This document shows positions 1 through 7,055 of a stretch of 64,000 bases of DNA, piece by piece (position 1 is the first letter of the stretch; each line of letters starts with the position of its first letter). Below the pieces are notes generated by a model that worked only from the letters and a program-made list of their open reading frames with translations, was not told the origin of the DNA and ran no database searches. The position numbers and the translations under genes were made by a program. Source of the DNA: Infirmifilum sp. NZ. GTDB lineage: Archaea > Thermoproteota > Thermoprotei > Thermofilales > Thermofilaceae. The DNA is taken from positions 1,350,451 to 1,414,450 of the forward strand of contig NZ_CP094288.1 in the NCBI RefSeq assembly GCF_022693705.1, written 5' to 3'.

Positions 1-249
1 GACCAGGAGCTTCATCAGGGCCCCGAGGGGGTCGGCCCCCCTCGCGACGAGGCCGGTGAAGTGCAGGGCCTCGGCGAGGAGCCCGCAGGAGAGCCCGCAC
101 ATGAAGTAGACGAGGGTTACGGGTATTTCGGCTGAGTCGAACTTCAAGTACGGTAGGACGGGGTACGGTAGCTCCACTTTGAGGATTGAGAGCGCGAGCG
201 CCAAGGAAGCCATTAAAGCGGTAACGGCGAGCCTCTGGGTCCTGTGCAC
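1..249 (-). CDS. ECF transporter S component, RibU-like (partial, C-terminus beyond window)
   Basis: Read on the minus strand from a GTG at 249, the frame stays open to the window edge (83 codons) and encodes a hydrophobic N-terminal protein. It contains LPYLKFDSAEIP followed later by RGADPLGALMKLL, the hallmark pattern of substrate-specific S components of energy-coupling-factor vitamin transporters (compare RibU-type riboflavin subunits, with YLK-D near helix 1 and the G-DPLGALMK segment near helix 3). Such a subunit binds a vitamin in the membrane and docks on an EcfT/EcfA module, which is not visible here. The substrate cannot be told from this fragment; riboflavin is only the closest pattern. 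The start is inferred from the open frame, and a later ATG is possible. Confidence 0.6.
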   Translation of the reverse strand, partial: MHRTQRLAVTALMASLALALSILKVELPYPVLPYLKFDSAEIPVTLVYFMCGLSCGLLAEALHFTGLVARGADPLGALMKLLV

Positions 250-294
250 GGAAGCCCCTAGAGGGTTAAAACATATTAACTTTGCCTGCTGAAA

Positions 295-936
295 TCATAC
301 CCGTGAAAACAATATTTTACGTTTAGAAAACAACATGTATACCAACACCGCCGCGAGGCTTAAGATATCCGAGGCTAGGAGCAGGGAAATCGTCGTCGTG
401 TTAAGGGCGAGGAAGTATAAAGTGGCGGCTGAGTTGTAGGTAGCGTGGAAGAGGCTTGACCCCTCAAACCCTTTTCTCTCTGCTATGAGTCCAGCGGTAA
501 GCCCGAAGATAAAGTAGTGTGGGGCTAGTAGAGATGAGTTCACGAGAAACAGGGGGTCGGTTACTGAGAGATGCGAGTACATGAAGACAAGCGCCTGGAT
601 CGGGAGGCCAAGGCGCTTCATGAGAAAACCCCTGAAGAATATCTCCTCGGTAATAGCCGAAATCACGGTGAAAATGATAGCAAGGAGGCTCACACTACCC
701 GTAGCGAAAACGGGTATCAGGAAGATATGGGGCAGAATACCGATGAACGGTAAGGCTAAGCAGTCAAGTAGAGTCAAGCCCGGCGGATCCTGTATCTCCG
801 CAACGACTGCAAGCGCCCCATAAAGTAAGAGTATAGCATACCCAGCTAGAACGTGCCCCACGTTCACTAGTACAAAGTAAGCTAGGAAGACAGCCATCCA
901 CATCTCTCCAGCATTCACGCTAGCTGAGCGCAGCAC
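295..936 (-). CDS. CPBP family intramembrane metalloprotease
   Basis: This 213-residue, very hydrophobic protein has several predicted membrane segments. It carries the CPBP (CAAX protease / bacteriocin-processing, Abi) signature: TEEIFFR with Glu97, Glu98 and Arg102, then a His at 122 (MYSH), and a third motif with His164 followed by Asn168 (HATYN). In characterised relatives such residues form the intramembrane active site of a glutamate-dependent protease; archaeal members are mostly of unknown substrate. It lies just after the start of the ECF S component on the same strand and has its own intergenic gap. The family call is firm; the substrate is unknown. Confidence 0.8.
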   Translation of the reverse strand: MLRSASVNAGEMWMAVFLAYFVLVNVGHVLAGYAILLLYGALAVVAEIQDPPGLTLLDCLALPFIGILPHIFLIPVFATGSVSLLAIIFTVISAITEEIFFRGFLMKRLGLPIQALVFMYSHLSVTDPLFLVNSSLLAPHYFIFGLTAGLIAERKGFEGSSLFHATYNSAATLYFLALNTTTISLLLASDILSLAAVLVYMLFSKRKILFSRV

Positions 937-983
937 TCTCCCCGGCGTTAAACAAATAACCGGCCATAAAAAGAGTAAGCTTC

Positions 984-1367
984 ATGGATGAGTACATTAG
1001 TGAGTTGAGGTCGAGACAGGATAAAGGCTCCCGGCTTCAGCTAGACATCCTGAGAGCGCTCGTGGTGTTCGGCGGCTCACTGTGGCTCTCGGAGGTACCT
1101 TCAGCCATCGAGAGGCTGTACCTAGGAAGACTCCCGGTCCTACAACTCGACATGGAATCTGTGGAAAGAGCCGTGTCAAGCCTTGCAGCAAAAGGGCTGG
1201 TTAAGGCTGAAGAGAGGATCCGTGCCACGGAAAGGGAAGGGGGCGAGCGGGACAGGCTGATCATATTAGCGGATGAAAAGGTGAGGGTCAGCCTTACCTC
1301 GGATGAAGTTATCAACGAGTACTACCTTAGCCTGAGTAGCGAGCTAAACACGCTGAGAAAAAGTTAA
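984..1367 (+). CDS. Hypothetical protein, probable winged-helix DNA-binding
   Basis: This encodes 127 residues, largely helical and charged. A segment around residues 55-95 (VERAVSSLAAKGLVKAEERI followed by a basic, Arg-rich stretch and RLIILADEKVRV) has the helix-turn-helix-then-wing look of archaeal winged-helix proteins. I do not recognise a named family. An AT-rich CATAAAAAG box lies about 20 bases before the ATG, consistent with a near-leaderless transcript. It converges with the HMG-CoA reductase gene, whose stop lies two bases after this one. A regulatory role is inference only. Confidence 0.55.
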   Translation: MDEYISELRSRQDKGSRLQLDILRALVVFGGSLWLSEVPSAIERLYLGRLPVLQLDMESVERAVSSLAAKGLVKAEERIRATEREGGERDRLIILADEKVRVSLTSDEVINEYYLSLSSELNTLRKS

Positions 1368-1369
1368 GT

Positions 1370-2662
1370 CTATTTCCTGTCAGCCTCACCTTCCTTGGAC
1401 AGCTTAGCCACGAGTTCCTGTGCGTAGGCGAAGTTTATCTTGTTCTCGCTCACCATTATCTCAACGACCTTGTCTATCAGGTCTCCAGTAGCGCCGGCCA
1501 TTATGGCAAGGTTCCTCGCGTGCAGCCTCATGTGCCCTCTCTGGATCCCCTCCGTCGCCAATGCCCTCAGCGCCGCAAAGTTCTGAGCAAGGCCCACCGC
1601 GCCCATGACCTCGGCGAGCTCGGTGGCAGTTTTAACCCCGAGGATTTTCAGCGCCACTCTTGCCACCGGGTGAACCTTCGTGGCACCGCCGATGATGCCG
1701 ACAGCCATGGGCATCTCCAGGCTACCCACCAGGTTCCCGTCAGCGTCCTTTTCCCACCTCGACAGCGGCTCGTACCTGCCGTTCCTAGCAGCGTAGGCGT
1801 GAGCCCCAGCCTCTATTGCCCTGTGGTCCTGCGCGGTAGCTAGAGCTACGGCGATGACCCCGTTCATGATGCCCTTATTGTGCGTCGCGGCCCGGTAGGG
1901 GTCGGCCGCTGCGAAAGCCCAGGCGTTAACGATACCGTCCACCACTTCCTCTCCTCCAATGTCCTCCTTGTACACTTTCACGTAGCTCCTGACGAGCCTC
2001 TTGTCCGCGAGGTTCGAGATTATCCTGAGGAGTACCCTCCCCCCGGTTATCCTCTCGATGAGGGGCGCGACTCTCTCGGCCATGGTGTTGACGGCGTTCG
2101 CGCCCATAGCGTCCCTGACATCAACGATTAAGTGGACGACGAGCATGGGCCCGTGCGGCCCCTCAACTACCCTGGCCTCCACGTCTCTCGCCCCCCCGCC
2201 GAACTTCACGAGAACAGGGTCGACCTCGTTGGCCCTCTGCAGGATCTCGTCCTTGTGCTCGAGCACCAGCATGCGCTTATACCAGGGATCCTTGAGCCCT
2301 ACAACCTGCACCTGCCCTATCATGAGCGGGCCGGTTGTGATAGATTTTATACCGCCGTCCCTCCTCATCACCCTAGCCGCGTTGCTGGCCGCTGCGACGA
2401 CGCTCGCCTCCTCTATCACCATGGGCACGAGGTAATCCTTGCCGTTAATCAGGAAGTTGACTGCCACGGCGAACGGGTAGCTCATAGCCCCTATCACGTT
2501 CTCGATCATGGAGTCGGCGATCTTAGGGTCGAGGTTGCCGAAGTTTCTCAGAAGCTTAACCTCCTCCTCAGTCAGACCCGCGAACTCAGCGACTATCTTC
2601 AGCCTCTCGTCGATGCTCTTCTTGTAGAACTCCGGGATGCGGGAAGTTCTCCCCTCGCTCAT
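1370..2662 (-). CDS. mvaA: Hydroxymethylglutaryl-CoA reductase, class II
   Basis: The enzyme reduces HMG-CoA to mevalonate (or runs the reverse), the entry step of archaeal isoprenoid lipid synthesis. The 430-residue sequence aligns by eye along its whole length with the Pseudomonas mevalonii class II enzyme: RIPEFYKKS at the N-terminus, ENVIG, the Glu84/Glu85 loop (MVIEEAS), DVRDAMGANAVNTMAE, THNKG with Lys263, AQDHRA with Asp279, and LHARN with His381. All four catalytic positions are present. The ATG at 2662 sits 26-28 bases from a TATA-like box (TTTATATT on this strand) shared with the divergent metallophosphoesterase gene. Many archaea instead use the class I form, so this class is notable. 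Confidence 0.95.
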   Translation of the reverse strand: MSEGRTSRIPEFYKKSIDERLKIVAEFAGLTEEEVKLLRNFGNLDPKIADSMIENVIGAMSYPFAVAVNFLINGKDYLVPMVIEEASVVAAASNAARVMRRDGGIKSITTGPLMIGQVQVVGLKDPWYKRMLVLEHKDEILQRANEVDPVLVKFGGGARDVEARVVEGPHGPMLVVHLIVDVRDAMGANAVNTMAERVAPLIERITGGRVLLRIISNLADKRLVRSYVKVYKEDIGGEEVVDGIVNAWAFAAADPYRAATHNKGIMNGVIAVALATAQDHRAIEAGAHAYAARNGRYEPLSRWEKDADGNLVGSLEMPMAVGIIGGATKVHPVARVALKILGVKTATELAEVMGAVGLAQNFAALRALATEGIQRGHMRLHARNLAIMAGATGDLIDKVVEIMVSENKINFAYAQELVAKLSKEGEADRK

Positions 2663-2684
2663 CGCCTACACCAAGCAGAGCTAC

Positions 2685-2693
2685 AATATAAAT
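2685..2693. promoter_or_regulatory. Shared bidirectional TATA-like box
   Basis: AATATAAAT reads as a TATA-like element on both strands. It lies about 27 bases before the ATG of the HMG-CoA reductase (minus) and about 40 bases before the TTG chosen for the metallophosphoesterase (plus). The spacing fits archaeal TBP/TFB promoters and argues that the plus-strand protein cannot start upstream of about 2710. Confidence 0.5.
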
Positions 2694-2731
2694 CTGTCCG
2701 GTTTGTGAGGAATAACCAGAGGGTAGTCCGC

Positions 2732-3502
2732 TTGCTACCATCACTCAGCATATCCAAGGGTATCGAGATAGTCGGCCTAGGCGTGTACATAGCCAAGCTT
2801 GGAGTGCTGGCGGTCGCAGACCTCCACATAGGCTACGAGGAGGCGCTCGCCGAAGAGGGTGTCTACATACCCCCCGTTCAGAGCACCGAGATCAGGAGTG
2901 TTCTGGAGTCGATGGTTGGAGAGACCGGAGCCTCGCGGGTAGTCATCCTCGGGGACGTGAAGCACGAATTCGGAGACGTTACGCGCCAGGAGTGGCGGGA
3001 GACAGGCGAGCTGCTGAGCTTCCTGAAGGAGGGTCTCGGCGTGAGCGTGGAGGTTGTGAGAGGCAATCACGACAACTACCTGATCGCTCTGCTGAAGAAA
3101 ATGAACATACCCCTCAGAGACCCCTACCTCCTTGAGGAAGGAATCATGTTCATTCACGGCCACAAGCCCCTCCCGGTCGAGGGTTTCGCTGAGGATGTAG
3201 AGGTGATTCTCATGGGGCACGAGCACCCGGCCATCGCGCTGAGAGACGAGGTAGGTGCCAGGCTGAAGCTCAAGGCCCTCCTAGAGGGCCAGTACATGGA
3301 CAAGAGGGTCATAGTTCTACCCGCTCTCAGCCCCCTCATGCCCGGCACAGAGGTTAACGTCGAGAGAAACCTGCTGTCACCGATCCTGAGGGAGGCCGAC
3401 ATCGAGAGCTTCAAAGCCTACGCCGTCGACCTGGAAGCCGGAGTCTTCGACTTCGGTCTCATAAAGTACCTGAGGCTGGCGAGCAGCCCATCGCTCTACT
3501 AG
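2732..3502 (+). CDS. Calcineurin-like metallophosphoesterase, archaeal SbcD-related
   Basis: A 256-residue metallophosphoesterase with the complete metal-binding motif series: DLHIGYEE (Asp30, His32), GDVKHEF, RGNHDN, HGHK and MGHEHP. The DLHIGYEEAL opening is typical of the archaeal SbcD-related family (DNA repair exonuclease relatives of unproven substrate), not of Mre11 itself. The reading frame is open far upstream through the antisense HMG-CoA reductase, but that part is spurious. I chose TTG 2732 because it follows the expected transcription start and places the first strand just before DLH; GTG 2705 is the alternative. No partner ATPase gene (Rad50/SbcC type) lies nearby. Confidence 0.85.
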   Translation: MLPSLSISKGIEIVGLGVYIAKLGVLAVADLHIGYEEALAEEGVYIPPVQSTEIRSVLESMVGETGASRVVILGDVKHEFGDVTRQEWRETGELLSFLKEGLGVSVEVVRGNHDNYLIALLKKMNIPLRDPYLLEEGIMFIHGHKPLPVEGFAEDVEVILMGHEHPAIALRDEVGARLKLKALLEGQYMDKRVIVLPALSPLMPGTEVNVERNLLSPILREADIESFKAYAVDLEAGVFDFGLIKYLRLASSPSLY

Positions 3503-3514
3503 AGCCCGCGCCTC

Positions 3515-3787
3515 TCAGAGCCTCCTCCTCCTCTTCTTCCTCAAAGCTATCACGTATCCCCTGATGCCCACGACCTCGGCTCCCAGCCTCTGCGAGAGGA
3601 TCACAGCCACGTCCTCCCTCGTGTACCCGTACGTGTCGCGGAAGTTTTTGAGGAGCCTGACCTTCACGACACCCCTAGAATCCAAGACGTTGCTGATCTC
3701 CGCGAGGACCTCCTCGCTGAGCCCCTTTTTGCCGATGTTAACTGTGGCTACAGTGGGATCCTGGAACACGCTCGACAAGCAACACAC
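3515..3787 (-). CDS. YhbY/CRM-domain RNA-binding protein
   Basis: A 90-residue single-domain protein with the CRM/YhbY fold signature: VNIGKKGLSEEVLAEI near residues 16-31, VVKVRLLKN, then the RLGAEVVGIRGYVIALRKK strand-loop ending in a basic KKRRRRL tail. CRM domains bind structured RNA; the bacterial member YhbY is associated with the large ribosomal subunit, and plant members act in intron splicing. The GTG start at 3787 lies about 28 bases after a GTTAAAG box on the minus strand, which fits a leaderless transcript. It converges with the metallophosphoesterase, 12 bases apart. The exact RNA target is unknown. Confidence 0.8.
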   Translation of the reverse strand: MCCLSSVFQDPTVATVNIGKKGLSEEVLAEISNVLDSRGVVKVRLLKNFRDTYGYTREDVAVILSQRLGAEVVGIRGYVIALRKKRRRRL

Positions 3788-3869
3788 CTGCCACTCCTCA
3801 CACCCGAGGACATCTTTAACCTTTGCGGCTCTGAAAAAGTTTTTAGCATAGAAGGCGGGAAGTAGCCGG

Positions 3870-4090
3870 CCGCGCCTGGCTCATCTGCCCCCTTCACTTG
3901 TCTGAGGGCCCCCTAGGGTCATGGGTCGCCCCCTTTCGGGGCGGGCCGCCGTGCTAGGCGGCCTTCTGCCCGCGTCGCCGCGGGCACATCCCCTCCTCGC
4001 GCCGCGCGCGGCACCCGGCGGGCGGCCGTGTGGCCGTGCCGGGAACTGGGGCCTGCTGGCCTTTCTCTGGTGCCGTGGGTCGGGGCTCTG
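3870..4090 (-). ncRNA. Candidate TnpB guide RNA (omegaRNA/reRNA) at the tnpB 3' end
   Basis: The last ~150 bases of the tnpB frame and ~50 bases beyond it are extremely GC-rich and palindromic. Hairpins include GCCGCC/GGCGGC at 3945-3962, CCCGC/GCGGG at 3969-3984, CGCCCC/GGGGCG at 3927-3943, and GTGCCGGG-type pairs at 4010-4045. The encoded tail here is low-complexity (Arg, Pro, Gly, Ala), as if the DNA were selected as RNA rather than protein. Known TnpB nucleases use a guide RNA that overlaps the tnpB 3' end and runs to the element's right end. The bounds are approximate, and the identity is inferred from position and structure only. Confidence 0.45.
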
Positions 4091-5457
4091 AGGTGCTGGC
4101 TGAGCCACTTGTCCAGAGCTTCGAGGTGCCTTTCTGCTCTGTAGGCCTTTAGGAAGAGCTTTGTTGCGTTGTAGCACGCTGCCCAGTCCCTGGTCCACTC
4201 CAAGCCGCACTTCGGGCAGCGGTAGTAGCGCCTCCTCAGCTCCACCCCCTCTTTCCCGCATACTGGGCAATGCTTCCCGCTGATGTTGTTCTCCGGCTGG
4301 AACCACTTAGCCCCCTCGTAGAGCGCTAGGTTCTCAAGCCGCCTCGCCACCCTGAGCAGCGTCCTCTGCAGCTGTGAGCCCCTCAGGGACTCGGCCCGAG
4401 GCACGTCCACTACGAGTACGACTGTGTAGCCCTGATCCCGTAGCTTTCTCACCAGCGCCCTCACCTCCCTGAGCACGCCTCTGATCCAGTCGTTGTTAAC
4501 CTTCTTCACTTTCCTCGATGCCTGCCTAGCTATGTGCTCTGCTCTCTCAGGGGTCAGTTTTAGCTTCGCCCTGAGCCTCTCCGCGAGCCTCAGCGCTTCC
4601 TCCGCTGCGTAGCCCTTTCCCGCTCTCCGTAGCCTCCCGACGTCCCTCCTCCCCATGAACCTCTGGACGGCTTCACTCCAGCTCTTAACCTTGGAGTAGC
4701 TGCGCATCACCGCTGCCAGTAGCCTCAGCAACGTCGTGTTGGGAGGCTTAAGCACGCGCTGAGCCACCAGCTTCACCTCACTGTCGAAGGCGAAGGCAAG
4801 GAGGTAGAGGCCGTGAGAGCTGTTCACGTCCACCGCTATCACTGCGAGCTTGCCGTCGCCGCCCCACCAAGCGGGCTTAACCTCGCGGTGAGCCACTAGG
4901 CGGAGCGTGCCCCTAGCCGTCAGCCATAGCGTCAGCTTGACATCTCTGAAGCGCTGGACGTCCTCGAGCACAGCCCTGATGAGGGACGGCTTCATTTTTA
5001 TCGCAACGCCAGCGCTGGGAACGCGAAGCTCGCACCTCGAGGCGTCGAGGACTGCGGCGGCGCTGTCTCTGCCGTGGAGCCTATTGCCGTTGCCGACCAC
5101 CCTGACGAGCAGCGGTATCGCCGGCGGGGTGAACCTAGTGCGGAGCTTCGACTTCCCCCTAGCCTCCGCGATCATTTTGTACCACTCAACAGCGTAGTAG
5201 AGGATGTTCTTCGGCAGCCCAGCCGTCTTCGAGGCCTCCCCGACCAGTTCGTCGCTGAACCTCTCCGGCTCCTCCCTGAACGCGTCGCCGTGCCTCTCTT
5301 CGAGGGCTCTGCAGGCCTGCCTCACAGCGCTCGACATCCTCACGTACAGTTGTTGCAGCCTCTGCCTCTTTTCCCTGTTAGCCTTGACCTCCCAGACCCT
5401 GTAGGCGTCGATCAGCTCCTCGCGCTTCCTGCCGTTTCTCCTGCCCTCCCAGTCCAC
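3919..5457 (-). CDS. tnpB: TnpB (IS605 OrfB) RNA-guided nuclease, solo element
   Basis: A 512-residue TnpB. RuvC-like residues are visible: Asp210 in AVDVNSSHG, Glu356 in PRAESLRG, Asp424 in TRDWAACYNATK. The zinc ribbon CPVCG...CPKCG (Cys397, 400, 414, 417) sits between the second and third as in the family. From about residue 462 the sequence becomes low-complexity and overlaps the hairpin tract. I chose GTG 5457 because a perfect Shine-Dalgarno GGAGGTG lies a few bases upstream; the open frame extends to 5586 but without such support. A GATATAAG box at about 5547-5554 would give a led mRNA. No tnpA is nearby, so this is an IS1341-type solo tnpB. It appears intact. Confidence 0.88.
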   Translation of the reverse strand: MDWEGRRNGRKREELIDAYRVWEVKANREKRQRLQQLYVRMSSAVRQACRALEERHGDAFREEPERFSDELVGEASKTAGLPKNILYYAVEWYKMIAEARGKSKLRTRFTPPAIPLLVRVVGNGNRLHGRDSAAAVLDASRCELRVPSAGVAIKMKPSLIRAVLEDVQRFRDVKLTLWLTARGTLRLVAHREVKPAWWGGDGKLAVIAVDVNSSHGLYLLAFAFDSEVKLVAQRVLKPPNTTLLRLLAAVMRSYSKVKSWSEAVQRFMGRRDVGRLRRAGKGYAAEEALRLAERLRAKLKLTPERAEHIARQASRKVKKVNNDWIRGVLREVRALVRKLRDQGYTVVLVVDVPRAESLRGSQLQRTLLRVARRLENLALYEGAKWFQPENNISGKHCPVCGKEGVELRRRYYRCPKCGLEWTRDWAACYNATKLFLKAYRAERHLEALDKWLSQHLRAPTHGTRERPAGPSSRHGHTAARRVPRAARGGDVPAATRAEGRLARRPAPKGGDP

Positions 5458-5619
5458 GCTCCCACCTCCAGGGAGCCTGGCACGCTGCGCCCCGAGCCCT
5501 CCCTGAGCTTGAGCCTCGCGTTTGAATGCGCTACGCGGCCTTATATCCCTGCGCCGAAAATGAACGCCGAAAGTGAAAACGCACAAAACAAGGAAGTATT
5601 CATGCCGGCTCAGACCAGC

Positions 5620-6130
5620 TAGGCTGGAGGACTGTTTGAGGCTGCTGGACTACGGCTCCCTGAGGAGGGGCCTGCATCCCGCCAGCGTGGCGGTCTCCGT
5701 TACGGAGAAGGCGCTGTGGGTGCTCTCGACTGAGGGCTAGGAGCAGTGAGAGCAGGCTCGCCTGAGCCCTCGTTGGGTGCGCCCTCTACGGCTACTGCAG
5801 CGAGAAGGTGGTCGAGGAGCGTGGCGACCTGCTTGACGCACTGGGCGAGCTACAAGCTTCTTTCCCGATAAGCCCACGGAGTAGCTCTACAGGGCCACGT
5901 ACAGGCTCCTCGTTGGGAAGGTGGAGAGGGTTGGGAGCGAGCACTGGCTGGTGAAGGGGCTGCCGGAGCTGGGGGACACCTACCCCCTGGTACAACGTGT
6001 GGATAAGCGGAGGAAGGTACCGCTGCGACTGCTTTTTCAGGGCTTACGGCTACGCGCGCAAAGCACGGATATGCAGCCACATCGCCACCGTCATGCTTCA
6101 CAGGAAGCAGTTCGAGGAGGCCACAGGCCC
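5620..6130 (+). pseudogene. SWIM zinc-finger protein remnant (frameshifted)
   Basis: Three plus-strand frames together give one decayed protein: LLDYGSLRRG...VTEKALWVLSTEG then a stop, LYRATYRLLVGKVERVGSEH...GDTYPL, and, after a frame change near 5990, YNVWISGGRYRCDCFFRAYG...ICSHI. The last piece carries the SWIM zinc-finger spacing C-x-C-(n)-C-x-H (CDC...CSH). At least one in-frame stop (near 5881) and a frameshift break it. SWIM proteins are common in archaeal accessory regions and bind nucleic acid or protein. The 5' end is uncertain. Confidence 0.5.
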
Positions 6131-6357
6131 TCTCCGTCAAGTAGACGTAGCGCGTGCCGCCGACCACGGCCTCTTTGGCAAAACCCTCGAGGCGCAGCCT
6201 CTCAAGCGCCGAGGCAATGTGCCTGTGTGTTCCTCGTGGTGAACGCCCTGCTGAGGGGCTTCGGCTCGCGCAGGCGCCACAGCGTCTTCGCGAGGCCTGT
6301 CAGCTCGAGCCACCTCGCCACGCTCTCCCACACCTCAGCGCTGACCTCGACCATCAT
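6085..6357 (-). pseudogene. Small winged-helix protein remnant (frameshifted)
   Basis: From an ATG at 6357 the minus strand reads MMVEVSAEVWESVARWLELT...EPKPLSRAFTTRN and then hits a stop. One base away the frame continues as HIASALERLRLEGFAKEAVV...TRYVYLTERACGLLELL, a typical winged-helix recognition helix and wing. The break is near 6240-6250. A TTATAAG box at 6378-6384 lies about 24 bases upstream of the ATG, so the promoter is still recognisable. The 3' end overlaps the SWIM remnant on the other strand. A sequencing error could also explain the single shift. Confidence 0.5.
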
Positions 6358-6377
6358 GGCTAAGCGCTAGAGGGGGG

Positions 6378-6384
6378 TTATAAG
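6378..6384 (-). promoter_or_regulatory. TATA-like box of the winged-helix remnant
   Basis: CTTATAA on the minus strand, centred about 24 bases before the ATG at 6357, matches the leaderless-promoter spacing seen elsewhere in the window. Confidence 0.4.
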
Positions 6385-6430
6385 CCTTCACACATGCTGT
6401 GCTAGAGTTGCGAGGTCGAGGGCTGTCGAC

Positions 6431-6585
6431 GTGACGACCACCACGTCATGCTGTAAGAAGCGGAGCGAACAGAGATCACCTGCGCGCGCTTGACGCCGGC
6501 CGAGAAGGAGAGGCTTAAAAAGGAGGCGGGGGAGAGGGGCCTGAGGCTCGGACTACCTGCGGCTCAAGCTCCTAGGCTGAAGGCA
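6431..6585 (+). pseudogene. Ribbon-helix-helix-like small protein remnant
   Basis: In the plus frame the segment reads (V)TTTTS, then after a shift and an in-frame TAA ERTEITCARLTPAEKERLKKEAGERGLRLG, then after another one-base shift DYLRLKLLG and a stop. The order LTPAEKERLKKEA-(E)ERGLxLxDYLRLKLL is the usual layout of small CopG/ribbon-helix-helix proteins that act as antitoxins or plasmid regulators. At least two frameshifts disrupt it, so it is not functional as read. Confidence 0.4.
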
Positions 6586-6821
6586 GTAAAGCTTTTCTCT
6601 CCTTTTTTGAGACTTCTCCCCTCAGAGCGCCCCAGCTCCGCAATAAGGCCGCTGGAGATTTTCACAGCTACTGTGACTGCACGGCTCCAGAACCCACGCT
6701 CGAACACCCTCCCATAATCCCCTTCAAATCCTCGGGGCGAGGGAAAGCTCAGAATCGAACACGGGAGGAAACAAGGGAAAGGCTAAATAGTAGCATTGCT
6801 ACGAAGTAGCCGGAGCGCTCG

Positions 6822-7055
6822 ATGAGTAGAGAAGCGCCCTGCGCCCGGGGCTTCAGGGTCCTAGTCGACAAGTTCGGCCGCGAGAGCATTGAGGCTTGTG
6901 TTGAAGAGGGCTCCACGGTCAGGGACCTGCTCGGCCAGCTGGGGTTGCGTGCCAGCGAGGTTGTGGTCGCCGTGGACGGGGAAGTCGTGGCGGAGGACGA
7001 GCCCCTCAGGCCCGGCTCGCGCGTCAAGATACACTCTGTTGTTTCGGGTGGGTAG
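6822..7055 (+). CDS. ThiS/MoaD-like ubiquitin-fold sulfur carrier (TtuB-like)
   Basis: A 77-residue beta-grasp protein ending in Gly-Gly. It shows the ThiS/MoaD/SAMP pattern: a short N-terminal extension, FRVLVDKFGRES, VEEGSTVRDLLGQL, VVVAVDGEVVAEDEPL, and RPGSRVKIHSVVSGG. The terminal Gly-Gly is the site that is adenylated and thiocarboxylated by an E1-like enzyme, which is not encoded here. The gene overlaps the start of the next one (GTGGGTAG), a tRNA thiolase of the TtuA family, which strongly suggests it delivers sulfur to that enzyme, as TtuB does in Thermus. It could also be used as a protein modifier. Confidence 0.85.
   Translation: MSREAPCARGFRVLVDKFGRESIEACVEEGSTVRDLLGQLGLRASEVVVAVDGEVVAEDEPLRPGSRVKIHSVVSGG

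Noticed and set aside
2132-2704. Upstream extension of the metallophosphoesterase frame (to 456 residues)
   Set aside because: It is antisense to HMG-CoA reductase, precedes the shared TATA box and has no family similarity.
5457-5586. Longer N-terminus of TnpB
   Set aside because: A perfect GGAGGTG ribosome site precedes GTG 5457, and the upstream residues are unlike TnpB.
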